A stretch of DNA of 64,000 nucleotides from Oscarella lobularis (taxonomy: Eukaryota > Porifera > Homoscleromorpha > Homosclerophorida > Oscarellidae), in the NCBI RefSeq assembly GCF_947507565.1, contig NC_089178.1, positions 1,860,001-1,924,000 on the forward strand, given 5' to 3'. The position numbers and the translations under genes were made by a program. Below are positions 50,436 to 62,197 of this stretch, piece after piece. The notes beneath the pieces were generated by a model. That model was not told the DNA's origin. It saw only the letters and a list, made by a program, of their open reading frames with translations, and searched no databases. Every line of letters begins with the position of its first letter. Position 1 is the stretch's first letter.

Positions 50436-51279
50436 TCATTGGTTTTTCAATTTAAATTGGCAATACTTTTCATATATTCCCCCATATTCGGCGACGCTGA
50501 TTCCAATTCCATCCGCTCGTCGTCCATACTTCGACAGACTCTCCATCTTCCAGCGATTGACAAAGTAGAGAAAGTGCTTCACCAGCGTACTCATCATCTG
50601 CCACTGAGGCTGCCCGAGGTAATCATACTGACGCGACACAAATTTCTGAACGGCCTGAAAAAAACACCCATACCAAACCCTCAAAGAGAACATATTCACA
50701 CGTTCTAACCGCCGTGACTGAAGGATTTTCAAACGGCGGAGCTCCGGTGAGAACATTGACATTCGGCTTGAGCTGGAGCTCGAGCAGCGTCCGATGAAAC
50801 AGCTGAGCGATCCGATCGTATATCCGTCGCTCGTCGACGTCGTCGGTGCGCTGCATCTGACCGAGAACCGTTTCGACGTCCGAAACGACGACGAAGAGCT
50901 GCGAAACGATTTCGGTCGAGAGGTCGTGCAAGTGAGCCACGTGGGCGTCGGCCGGATGTTGGCAATCGTGACAGGGTTCGAGCAAACGCGATTGGGACGT
51001 CTCCTTTGTCGCGCTCGTTTGCTTCCAGCCTCGGCACTTGCACTGATCGATCTATTCGTGTCGCGTCAACTATTTCCGATTTTTTTTGGCTTCGATTCGT
51101 TGCTTTTCCCTTACCTGGCACGGCAGGTATAGGCTTATGCGTTCGAGTTTCTGCACTCGAGAAAGTTCGTCGAGCTGCCGCTTCTTTCTTTCCATCCGTT
51201 TCGCGCGATGCTGCCTTACAGTTCCATCAGCGACCAGGTACGATATCGAATTTTGATAAAAGTCGTCTGAAGACTCCAT
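50436..51279 (-). pseudogene. KAT2A/B homologue (partial): truncated KAT2 (GCN5/PCAF) N-terminal fragment
   Basis: Three in-phase exons (51279-51115, 51051-50710, 50654-50436) give 241 aa from an ATG at 51279. After a basic leader (HRAKRMERKKRQLDELSRVQ) comes the PCAF_N domain: QCKCRGWK, EPCHDCQHPADAHVAHLHDL, VVSDVETVLGQM, RIYDRIAQLFHRTLLELQL, GAPPFENPSV and AVQKFVSRQYDYL. These align with the CKCNGWK, CRSCSHALAAHVSHLENVSE, PPFEKPSI and NFVQYKFSHL blocks of human KAT2. The frame ends ...IYEKYCQFKLKNQ before the end of the domain; a GT donor lies at IYEK|gtattg, but no acetyltransferase or bromodomain exons follow before the satellite. It is either a gene fragment broken by the repeat block, a short PCAF_N-only protein, or an assembly break. 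The coding part itself is undamaged. Confidence 0.8.
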
Positions 51280-51701
51280 CGGGCGTGCAGAACCTGAAGA
51301 AGCGACGTCGTACAGCGAAAATGAACGAAGAAAATCTCAACAGTCGCGTGCGCTGTGGTCAAACGCCCGTATCGCTTACGAAGGCGTGAAGTCGCCTTCA
51401 AACACGCACGTTTCCGAGTGTTCCGAATGTCTTTCGAACTCTCGCGCAAGGAAATGTTGTCAAGAGGATGTTGCGTTTGCGTACTGGGTGGGTGGCATCT
51501 CACATGAGGAACCCACGCACTGTCTTGCACGCACGCTCGCATCTTGTGTGACTGCTCGCATCGTTTGTCGAGCCGGTGCATCTTTAGTCGTCTTTGAAAG
51601 CCATTTGGTAAGCGTACGCACCGAGAGGGCATAGATAGAAGGGAAATAAAGCAAGCTTAGATACAACTTAGACAAGCGTCAAGAAGAGAAACGAATAGAT
51701 T
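51280..51701. other. spacer between KAT2 fragment and MetX
   Basis: Open frames on both strands, none resembling a known protein. It should contain the KAT2 5' untranslated region and promoter and the MetX 3' end. Nothing more specific can be supported. Confidence 0.45.
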
Positions 51702-53321
51702 TTATGAAATGATGGCTAAGCTGCTTTCTAGGTAGCCCTAGTGCACAAGTATGATGTTCAGACAAACGCAATAATGAGCTCACCTTTATAGCCGTCCCAA
51801 CGTTATGAAAATCAAAGAAAAACGTATCATGACCGTAAATAGAATTTATCTCATAATACGTCACAGCAGAATTTCCTGCCAAAGAAGAAGACGGGCGCTA
51901 CAACGAAGACAGAGGAATTTACAGATGTTTTACCAGTATTCCTAAGAATGTCAGCCGCTTCTCGCTGCTGAGAGACGGGAAAAAGAACGTCGCTAGGAAC
52001 GCCCAGTACCTAATTAATTAAACACATCAAGTACACGCGCAAAATACCACTTCAATTGCACGTACCAAAACAGGGCACGTGATTCGTGCAACGCCACTCA
52101 ATAGAGAATCGCACCCATCACCCAAGTCAAACAGATCCATAGCCTAAGACAAAGTACAGCCTCAGTCTGAACAAAAAAGTAAGGTTCATGCAGTCTGTAC
52201 CTTTGATATGTATAGGACAGAATTGGGATCATAGATTAGAGAAAATTTGTTACCGGCATGTTCGAGATAGTGCTCAATTTCAAAATCTGGGCAAAAGTTG
52301 GGTGGTTCGGTGGGACTGTGTCTCTCGTGTCCAAACCGCTCTTCCCATTCAGGACCGCTTCGGTACGTATACGTGCCCAATTCGCGAGCGTGACGCATTC
52401 CAACAAATGGAAATTTGCCTTCGTAGTAGTTACCGCCATTCCAGTTGGGATCGGACATGATGATGCGTCGTTGGCAATAGCGCAAGGCAATTGACTGGGG
52501 ATGCGTGCGTACGCACGCCGACACAGAAATGGCACTTGAAATTCGGATGATTAGATAACTCGGGTTCTCTTATATGCATTACCGTTCCACGCGGTCCGGA
52601 AAGAGAGCTGCTGCTTGGAGGGATTCCATTCCACCTAGCGATGAACCGATAGCAGCGTGAATCTAACGAGTTCCACTTGACTATGCTTCTTCCCATATCA
52701 TTGACCTTCTCACCTTTTCTATTCCAAGGTGATCAAGGAGCAGAAACTGAGATCTGACGATGTCTTCCACAGTCAGAAGAGGAAATGTCATGCCATATGG
52801 CTACACGTCAAACTGAGAGTAATTTAGGTATTGTGACGCTTTCTTTTTATTGACCTTCTCTGTTTCTGGGTTAAGACTCGATGGACCCCTACACAAACGA
52901 AATTATGAAGGAAAGAAACTCGACATTTCGTTTCGCTCTTACGAAGATCCGTAGCAGCTACCCAAATTATTAGTACAAATAATGAAAAACTCGTCGGTAT
53001 TAAGAGGACGTCCGGGCCCAATAAAGTCCTCCCACCAGCCCGCATCAGGATTACCCTATATAGTACAATATCAGATACGCTCCTGCTCACTCCTTAAGTC
53101 TTCTACATACTTTGTTACTCTTTGCATGCGACGACGTTGACAGGCTCGGATGCAGTAGAATCGCATTTGACTTGGAGTCGTTCAGCTTGCCCCACGTTTC
53201 ATATGAAATTGAAATTTCAGGCAAGATTCCGCCCCAGCGAAAAGTAAATGGCGTTTTGCTGCTAAACGTCTCGTAGCCGCGAGCGCGGTCGGTGTATCTC
53301 GGCTCCGGCCATTCATCGGGC
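51702..53321 (-). CDS. homoserine O-acetyltransferase (MetX/MET2 family)
   Basis: Alpha/beta-hydrolase acyltransferase that acetylates homoserine (in some relatives serine) with acetyl-CoA, at the entry to methionine/cysteine synthesis by sulfhydrylation. In order: [69 protein letters not shown], the nucleophile elbow [49 protein letters not shown], a variant of the YRS motif ([15 protein letters not shown]), [20 protein letters not shown] (catalytic Asp) and [13 protein letters not shown] (catalytic His). The Ser-Asp-His triad is intact. The last exon ends [11 protein letters not shown]. The start was not resolved: the first confident exon begins at 53321 ([10 protein letters not shown]) and an upstream leader exon is expected, possibly from an ATG at 53487. 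Head-to-head with TMEM129. Confidence 0.88.
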
Positions 53322-53712
53322 CTGTGATATACGTAAAATATGTAAATAAACAAGTGTAGCGTCACGCGGGCCGCGAGTGAGTAGGACGATGACGAATGCT
53401 TTGTCACGGCCCGAGATACTGCTCGTCCGGCACGTTACGTCGATGAGAACGCGCTTACCGGGCGAGACATGGGAAGTGGGCTTGCATTCCACGAAACGTG
53501 TTTGGCGTAACGATCGGTCCGTCGTGCGGGTCTGGTGTTTTAACTGCGCTGCTCGATAGCCTTGCGAGAAATCTGCGAGCTGTGCTCGCGCGATATATAA
53601 ACGCACGTAGCATAACACTGCAGTACAGTACACAACGCGACGTGACGCGTGCACCTAAACACTGGGACTGTGATTGTACGGGCATCCTAGTGATTTTCCC
53701 GGCTGTTGATAA
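53322..53712. promoter_or_regulatory. divergent promoter region, MetX / TMEM129
   Basis: Two oppositely transcribed genes start within about 400 bp. The segment should hold the MetX leader exon and both promoters. No clear TATA or initiator was assigned. Confidence 0.45.
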
Positions 53713-54919
53713 ATGGATAATCTCTGGCTGTACACAATTGTCTATTGGCTGCTCGTTCTCTGCTTCGTCGCCCCGCCGGACGCATTTCGAAGCGGCGGAC
53801 TCACAGTCCAGTGCCTCTTCTCATCGTATCTCGGCAGCGAAGAGATGAACTTCGTCGGCTACAACATGAAGAGGACGACTATCACGATCGTCACGCACGC
53901 CGCCCTGCCAATGGGATATACTCTCGTCGGCGGGCTTTTTCACGAACCAATGAACATCGTCCACCTCGACAGGGCTCCGAATTGGATAAAATACTACAAC
54001 CTCGCCGCGATAGCGTGCCTTACGATCGGCTGCGTGATGGCGAAGTCGGAAAACGAGCGAAAAAGCCCAATCTAACCTTCGTTCTTCTCTCTCTCTCTTC
54101 AGATACTGGACGTCGAAAAACTGGTCGCGACATCCTCTCGCTCGTCGTCTCGCCGTCTACGATCCCGACTGGCGATCGGTCGCCGCCTCGCTCAACATCG
54201 AATTTCGTCGCGTCGACAAATTCGTCTCGCGCGCGGGCCAAGCCGGCGCGCGCGTCTACGTCACCGACACGTGGATCGTCAAGACGTCGGCGCATCGGGT
54301 CGACGTCGCGCGTCAGTACGACGTTCACTTGAACGTCTTGCGCGACGAACAGCACGCCGTTGCCGTCGACGCGCCTCAATCGCCCGTTCAGTACGTTTGG
54401 ATCGAGGTTCGTTCTGTTGCCATGGCAACGACGAATCGCATCATCGATCCGTTCGTCCTGCGCGTGAACGCGCTCGAATTGAGCGACATGAAGGAGAAGT
54501 TGAGCAGTCCCGTGCGCAGCGCGCGCAACGTCGTCGTTCGAGCGACGCTCAGCGAACAGTTTGCCGTCGCCTTTCGGGAGCACGTCGAGAAGAATCCGCT
54601 TCATCGCGTCGACTTGACGACGTCGACGCCCGATCGATGCGTCGGCTGCATGGCGTTTACGTCGAACGTGAAACTCGTTAAATTGTGCGGGGATCGGCAC
54701 GAGGGCGAGTGCGTGCCGTGCTACTGTCGACCCATGTGGTGCTTCGGTTGCATGGCGAAGTGGTTTGCAAGTCGGCAGGATCAGAGTCGACCTGAAACGT
54801 GGCTGTCCAGTTCGGCGTCCTGTCCGACGTGTCGAGCGCAATTCTGCGTGCTTGACGTCTGTCTCATACCGGGAGCCGATCAGATTCCGGCACGTCGGGA
54901 CGATTTGGACGATGATTGA
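53713..54919 (+). CDS. TMEM129: TMEM129, ER E3 ubiquitin-protein ligase
   Basis: ER-membrane RING-like ubiquitin ligase of the dislocation (ERAD) pathway. Two exons (53713-54044, 54103-54919; intron 58 bp, phase 2) give 382 aa. N-terminal membrane segments (MDNLWLYTIVYWLLVLCFVA, THAALPMGYTLVGGLF, YYNLAAIACLTIGCV) follow human order (AYLVFAVCFVFTPNEFHAAG). Then HPLARRLAVYDPDW, NIEFRRVDKF, VYVTDTWIVKTSAHRVDVA and QYDVHLNV. The C-terminal RING-like Cys cluster is complete: CVGCM, LCGD, GECVPCYCRPMWCFGCM, KWFASRQD and CPTCRAQFCVLDVC, so ligase activity should be retained. It ends in an acidic tail (RRDDLDDD). Confidence 0.95.
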
Positions 54920-55081
54920 TATTTGTGGGTTGGGCTAATTGATAATTTTTACTGTTGACTGGCATTCTTTTAAACGTACCGGGAGGGGGCATCCTATGGT
55001 TCATCAAATTTGTGCGTACTTTCGCAATTCCGTGTCTTCCCCCACTACAACAAAGCATATAATTATTCATACATACGTCGT

Positions 55082-58000
55082 TTACAAAGTTGATTCCTGT
55101 GGTAGAAGCGGATTACGAAAAAAATCCGCCGGCATCTCCTCTTCCATGAGAGGATCGTCATCCGTTCCCACAAACCGATCGGGCACGCTGATGTGCGCCA
55201 TGAACCGCTCACTTGATGCCAGCTGCAGACCTGGCAGGGGAACGCCAAGTCGAGCCGCTCCCATATGCGGCTGCCGTTTAGCGTCTCGCGGCGGCCGATT
55301 AATGCTGGCGTCACGTCGTCCAACCGCGTAGAGATCTTCAAAGACGTCGTTGTAGTGCTCAGTGTGGTCGCTTTCTAGAAGGCTTTGCTTGTCCTCCTTC
55401 TTTTTCTTCTTCTCCTCCTTCTTGTTTTTCTTCTGTTCCTTCTTCTTTTGCTTCCCCTCGTTCGATTCTTTTTGTTTCTTCTTTGCCTCAAAACGTGATG
55501 GTGCGACTACCGGTGCGGGTGCCGGCGGTTGGGGTGGCAAACTGGGAATTACACGCGGTAGAGTGACGGTACGAACGTCGCCGTCAGGTGTTGTCAGGGC
55601 AACACGACTGACAGGAGAACGCAAGGTGTTTGATGCACTTCCTGCGGAAAGAAACGGATAAAAGGTCACAGCCTAATGCATTTGCACTCTCACCAGTTGG
55701 CCTGTTGACTTTTAGTTTGCTGCGCAGCTAAAGAATAGCCTCAAAGGAGATCAAAATGTCATGCGTCAACGCTGCTCACCACTTTCATTTGAAACACCAA
55801 GTCCTTTTGAAATTCTTTGTAGGCCGTTGCCTGGCACCACTGATAGTAAGCCAAAGCACTACCAAAAAAGAATTTCCAAGACCAAAAGATAGCAGCTCTA
55901 AGCTTTCTTTACCAAAGCAAAAGCAACAGAATGCATACGACGGCAGCAGATCTTATGTAGTCAACTGTCGTCACTAACCACGATGTCCAGCCTTGAATTT
56001 CTTGGCTTACAATGCTACCCATGCTCGGTAAGGACCGAAACGGACCGCAACTGCTTGATGGTTCTAATCTAAATACACAAAAATGTCAGAGAATCTACAG
56101 AATTGGTACGCAGCCTTTCCGCACTCGACGAAAACGTAGCCAACAGCAAAAAGAGTGACGAGCAGCATTCCGAGCAAGGCGACCATGTGATAGTATCTCG
56201 CCGAGCCGCGAAAGTCGCGGAATACGTGCTGCGGACGAAGAAACCAGCGACACATGACGGTCCTGAGCAGTAACACGATCAAGCAGCCAAATGCAGCAAT
56301 TCCAAGCAAAAAAGGACAGAATAACGTACCGAACCTGCAATAGAAAGAGAGTCCCACAATTACTTCCGATGACACTGGCAAGAGTACCATGCTAGAGACT
56401 GCTGATAGACTAAGCTGAGGACATTTTGCGACGTACTGAAAGAAGCACATTTTATCTGAAAAAACATATTGTAGAGAGAGAGAGAGAGAGAGGGGGAGAG
56501 TCTCGCTTTCTTTTCACTAACCTTTTTGGCCAGTGACCCGCAGCATTTGAAGCCGTTTGTTTTCACAAAAACGCCACGCACAAACTCGGCCAAGAAAATG
56601 CTCACAATGATTTCCAACAGCAAATCGATGCACAACAATTTGAACAATTCTTGACCGACGAGTGTCTCCCAGCATCGACGCGACTGGTGACCAAAATGCG
56701 ACCCAATTGTCGCCAGGCACGAAAATTTCTCAACGACGTTTGAATGCGAGCGTTGTAGATAGTCGTAACACGATGCTGAATCCTTGACTATATTCCGTGC
56801 GTGGGCCTCAGCAAGCTGCTGACAGGCGGGTTGTTCGTTGATGATCATTTCGCCGTTGGGATACTGGGACCGAACTGCTTGGAGGCAACAGGAAATATCC
56901 TCTTCATTGCCCATCTGTAAGAGTACTCTAGTAGAATTGATTTCTAAGAAATTCCAGACTCTCACTGTAAGATTGGATGTCATTTGGGTAAACAAAGAAA
57001 CCAGCAGCACAATGAAGTTAGCCAGATAGAGAATAAAGCTTCTGTGGTAGGAAAAAAAAACGTATGACGTGGAGGATTTAGTATTCACAAGTCTATGTAT
57101 GCCTGGCAAGAGTGAGCTTTAGGTAGGCCCGTGGATGCCTCTTTTCCCAATTCCATTGAGACATCAGTTCAAAGAAAAAAGGCATGACTATGTTGAGAGA
57201 ACTAACAACAAGTGGAACCTAGAAACGAGAAAGTTGCCTCCGCCGGTGGAGACTAAATGGACTTTCCCATCATACCCTCATCACAGAAAAGAAATCGCCA
57301 ATTCCAGCAGTTCCTTTATCTAAAAATTGCGTCAAATCCAAGTCCTGCGACGTCAGCAGTATGCAGCGGGCGCTGCGCACGGTGAAGTAAATGGCGCACA
57401 CACTCCCGACCAATAGAAGAATTACCAGCCCGTGGACGGCAGCGCGGATCAATCTCACGCACCATCTAGAAAAGATTAATAAAATGTCGATTGACGAAGA
57501 CGTAAAAGAAGTCCTACTTTTGGTATGGTAGCTCATCTTGCTTGATCGCTTTCTGTCACAAACGAGTCGTAAGAAAAACGTCTATATATAGCCACGGTGC
57601 TCATGCGGATTACCCTGAGTTTGTCAGTAATAATTTCTGATCGATCGTCTGAAGCTCTCTTATTAGCAATACTGTAATCCCAGCTGGCCAGCAAGAACCA
57701 AGTGAACGGCATCTTTTTTCGAGCCGTATAAACGGCAACGTTGTCTTGTCCCAGAACCCTAAAAGCAGAAGCACCATTCGATACTTAAAAGCAGAGATAT
57801 GGAAACGTCACCGTACCGTCTCGCCAAGAAAATAAAACTTAATATAAGGACAACGCCGATAGTCACGGCATACGCTAGAGGAAGGCTGTAGCCTGAGCTA
57901 GATCCGTCGCCGACACGCGTAGCGTTGTCGTAATATCCGTAGAAAAGAACGGAGTATTCCATGAGGTAACCCTTGAGATGGAGACAAAACGAACTCGGGC

Positions 58001-59184
58001 GTTGTTCCCCTCTTCCTCTGTTCAATTACCTTTCCATCTAAAATCAAGGAGAGTTTTGATCCATTTTTCACGCTGGGAGGAACGTCGAGTCCGTCTCCGA
58101 TAACGACCTTTGCAAATAAATACACATTGATTAGTAACTAAATTTTTTAACACTATTGGAATCCAGTACCTGAGGTATTATGACAAATCCAAGCATCAGA
58201 ATAAAAAGAAAAACGTTCAATCCCAACAGAGCACGAAGAAAGAGAAAATAAGAAGCCACGCCGGATCCGTGAGAACCTGTCCGTCAAACGTCAAAATTAC
58301 AAAGGAAAGGAAAAAGTCGGTCTCCGTTTGTACGTTCAACGCTTTTCACGGCTCCGCCAAAGAGAGAGAAACTGGTCAGAGCAGCCCAACGTTTTTGAGC
58401 GGCTACTTTGAGCTATGGAAATACGATAAGTGTAGTCAAAAGAACATCATGAAGGAACAAATCAAACGCTTTTACTCGAATCCAATTGAATTTCCACGAA
58501 TCTACTCCTGATAGAGCGTTGATATTCCTCAATTCAAATCGTTTGCACAGTCTAAACGTTTTCGTTATTTGAAAATACCAGTTCTCTCTCAAAGATACTT
58601 AAAAAGCTTTCTCTTTTCGCTCATGTTCATGGGGAGCTGCCTAAGCACTTGGCCAGCCTCGAGCACGTCTTGCAAGTGATCGTAGAGATGCTCGTAGGCT
58701 GTATCAGCCACTTCAGGTGTCTTCACGGCGCCTTCTCGCAATTCAAGAAGATTAGCATACAGATCACTGTCAAATAATCGAGATCAAAAAAATTCAATAT
58801 AAAGACCTCGATCCTTTATTCGTAATAGACTACATTATTTTTCAATTTGTTTCTTACGCTGTGTGTTCATTAGCTCTTCCTCCTCCTCCTGGTCCTCCTC
58901 CCACGTGCGGCTGGGCTTCGGATCCGTAGCGATAGCGTCGCAGCTGCTCGGACGGCCGCAAGACCGACGGCGCTGCTCGATTCGTCAGCAGTCGTCCCGG
59001 TCTCGCTTGCGACGACGACGACGGTCCGTCGACACCTGAAAACGGGCGGAATATAAAGTATGATAAAAATAGGATGTGCGCCACCCGCAACGAACAAACA
59101 AGAGAGTTTGAGACGATCGGTCGCTCATTTACCGTCTATCTCTATGCGCACGTCGTTGTGCAGTCGACGTCTTCTTCCTGCCAT
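55082..59184 (-). CDS. transmembrane channel-like protein (TMC family)
   Basis: Multi-pass membrane protein of the TMC family, whose vertebrate members include the hair-cell mechanotransduction channel. It has many short exons. Exon 1 (59184-59133) MAGRRRRLHNDVRIEIDG joins exon 2 (59035-58858), then 58766-58599 with VLRQLPMNMSEKRKLFK. Further signatures: KRWAALTSFSLFGGAVKSVE, then the family-typical GSGVASYFLFLRALLGLNV; SVLFYGYYDN; SGYSLPLAYAVTIGVVLILS; FTWFLLASWDYSIANK; WCVRLIRAAVHGLVILLLVG; the TMC hallmark CWETLVGQELFKLLCIDLLL; a TM pair near 56330-56100 (FGTLFCPFLLGIAAFG); and VDYIRSAAVVCILLLLLW. The last exon (55641-55082) encodes a cytoplasmic tail with a long Lys/Glu run and ends PLLPQESTL. 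A 32-bp exon near 58460-58490 is tentative. Head-to-head with NOS1AP. Confidence 0.88.
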
Positions 59185-59500
59185 ATGCGCGGGGACGCCA
59201 GAAATTTTCAGCAAGTGGGCGTGGTCAATAAATCACTCTCCAATGTCCAGCGGCTCCAAGTAGCGTTGTATCTGACCAGCAGCACAAACGATTTTTCGAC
59301 CGACACTGGAAACGCCCTAAAACAGCTCGCGGCACCACTCTATACAAATCACCGTGGGGCGTGTGATAATACGAGATACGGGCTCTATGAAAGCACGTGC
59401 TCGTGGAATTCTCCTCGACGCTTCCCGTACGTTTGACAAAAGGGCAAAGGCCTCGCTTCCCATTTTTATAACCGTTAAAAGTAACCATCATCCGAGAGCG
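59185..59500. promoter_or_regulatory. divergent promoter, TMC / NOS1AP
   Basis: 316 bp separate two opposed start codons, so promoter elements must be shared or overlapping. No individual motif could be assigned with confidence. Confidence 0.55.
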
Positions 59501-61959
59501 ATGAGTTGGGGAGCGCTACTGCGTCGCCGAAAACGTAAGCGCGCGTCAAACTCGGCCCCCCCCTCGAGGCAATTCCCCTCATACGCGGCGGTGTGGTTTA
59601 CGCCCTACAGCCAAAGACGGCTCGTACACGGTCGTCGACGACGGATACGACACGCGCATTCCCCTTCACAACGAAGAGGCGTTCGAACACGGCATTCATT
59701 TTCGAGCGAAGGTTAGCGCGATCGCTCCTCGCGCGCATAGTTTGGATTCTCTCGCGCGATCGACGCGGTGACGTTCGCCTTTTTTTCTCTCTTCAGTTCA
59801 TCGGTTCGCTCGAAGTCGCACGACCGTCGAGTCGCGTCGAAATCGTCGCGTCTATGCGACGAATTCGGGTGAGTACTGTAGAAGCCAGAGGATCGTCGTT
59901 CGGCGTCGTTTTATTCGTTACTTGACGACGCCCGTGCGCCTTCGTGTCAGTTCGATATTATATATGCCTTTTTTTCTCCCTCTCGCAGTACGAGTTTCGC
60001 GTGAAGAACGAGAAGAAGAAGAAATGTCACATCACGATATCCGTTCGAGGAATCAAAGTCTTGAAACGTCGTCGACGAGACGTAATAAGGGGAAAGGGGG
60101 GAGCGCGAGGGTGGGACGCACGCGAATGCGTTTCTTAGGCGCGGCGAAGAAAAAAGGGTCTTCCTGTTGACGAGAACGAGATATTGATGATGAACCATCC
60201 CATATATCGGTTAGAGAGAAGTTGGCGTGTAGCCCCGGCCTCACGCTCACGCGATCGTTTTTTTTTAGGATTTTCTACGTGTCGCACGATTCGCTCGACT
60301 TGAAGATATTCAGCTACATCGTTCGAGACGGACCCGATAACGTCTTCAAGTGCAACGTCTTCAAAGCGCTGAAGAAGGTAAAGGGGGAGAGCGCACATCC
60401 GGTCGAATGGAAGTCAGTCATTATTTCTTTTTTTCCCCGGTGTTCTCCAGTCGCAGGCGTTGCACATCGTTCGAACGATCGGCCAAGCGTTCGAAGTCTG
60501 CCACAAATACCAAATTCGAGATCGCGACGAAACGAAAAAGACGGCGGAGAACGAAGCGAACGAAGAAGTCGAAGACACGGCGTCTTCGTCGCCGCCGCCG
60601 CCACAGACGGTCGACGACGAAACGAAAGACGCCGCCGGCGACAGCGGCACGGAGGAGACCCCCATCGAACCCCTTATCAACATCGATCAACAGTCCGAAC
60701 AACAGTCGAATAAGCCGTCTCTCGTTCGCATCGTAAGCACGCCGCTCGTAAAACAAGGCGGTCACGACGTCGTTGGGCCGAGCGTTTCCATGCCGCCTAA
60801 GGAGTCGCAGACGGGATTGCCGTTTCATCCTCCCAACGCGACTTTGCTCAGTCGGAACGCGTGGACGCAAGTATGTCTTTTTTTTGTTTCCTTTGTTGTG
60901 GGAAGACGAATACGAATACTCCTTGTATGTTTGGTTTGACCCTTGTAGGGGAAAAGGAAGAGGAACGCTCTTATTTTCCCTTCCTAGGCTCTTTGATGTA
61001 TAGCTAGGCGGGTTTATAGATGTAGTTAGTGTTTTCTTATCTGATGAGATTGAGAAGATCCGTATTTTGATTGATTATTTTCAGAGGTGTACAGTAGGTT
61101 CTTGTGTTCGTGTTAATTAATGCAGTTGCCTTTTTCATCCGCAGAAACCGACTGTTATGAATCAATCAGCCTTGGAACCCGTTGTCGCCTCCGCGACAGT
61201 GACGAATCCTTTTAATCCAGATGATAGTGATGACGTCAGTGGTCTCGAAGCACTTTTCCAATCCGAGAGGCTAGCGCGAATTGAAGCGGAGGTAGATCTG
61301 AACTATGCCGTAAAGTTTCCTCCCCATTTCGGCATGTCCTTTCCTATTCCAGAACAAGGCTCATGAACTAAAGGCCGAAGTGGATGTCCTGACTCAAAAA
61401 TTCGAAGCCGAAATGACAGCGCGAATCCAAGCCCAGGTAGAGAACGGATACGGATTAGAAATCCTCTTTGTGATTCTTATCTGCTTTTTTTCTCTTTGTG
61501 CTCAAGGCGAAAGTCCACCAGTTGCTCATTCGAAACAGCGACCTATTGGCCCATCTCAACGAGCTAGTACGCGGCATGGAACCGCCACAGCTTGCAAATC
61601 CAAACAACAATGGCGATAGCAGCATGCCCATGTTGAATGGGACTGCAATGACAGCGGCGGCGGCGGCGTCTACGCCCTTTTTCCCCGTCACGGCCACGTC
61701 AGCCGAATTCACGCAAGCCGACTTGACGGGTTCTGAACGCGTAGTCAAAGAGCCTGTTGCCGTAGCCCCTGACGACGACGTCGCATTAGACAATGAGCTG
61801 ACCGAAATTATGGCGGGAAGCAATAGCGTTGATCCTCTGGCGTCGTCGTCAACGACGACGACTGCAAAAGCAACGGCGACGGCTTCTCTCTTTCCGTCCG
61901 AGACGGAATTTGATCGGCTAGCGGCTGAAGCGGCGGCAAATAGCAATGACGGGCCGTGA
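59501..61959 (+). CDS. NOS1AP homologue: NOS1AP/CAPON-like PTB-domain adaptor
   Basis: Cytosolic adaptor with a phosphotyrosine-binding (PTB) domain. Ten exons (59501-59534, 59611-59711, 59797-59868, 59989-60081, 60139-60209, 60269-60377, 60451-60870, 61145-61291, 61353-61436, 61507-61959) give 527 aa. The PTB domain spans about residues 17-175: [80 protein letters not shown] and [19 protein letters not shown], all close to human NOS1AP. A disordered linker follows, then a coiled coil ([32 protein letters not shown]) matching the human ARLEAQARVHQLLLQNKDML segment. The C-terminus (AAANSNDGP) does not show the vertebrate PDZ-binding end (GDGLDDEIAV), so binding to nNOS by that route is doubtful. 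Convergent with GNL1. Confidence 0.94.
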
Positions 61960-62197
61960 AATTGCGTTGATGCGTTTTGAAAGATGAAATATTATTGTAA
62001 TAGGATAGCTTAGTTTCCGTTTTTGTGTTTGGCGGGTGCTGATATACGTAGACTGGTTGTTTGACGTTCTTTTCTTCCCTCTTTGAGTGTCTGTGTTAAT
62101 TGCTATTAGATGTGAATTTTGGGGCATTTTTAGAATTATAAACTTGCCTTATTTTACAATTTGTTGTCTAAACGAGCTGGTAGAACCGAATAAATAT

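Noticed and set aside
51216-51632. 138-codon minus-strand frame upstream of KAT2
   Set aside because: It overlaps the real KAT2 first exon in another frame and resembles nothing known; probably 5' untranslated or spacer sequence.
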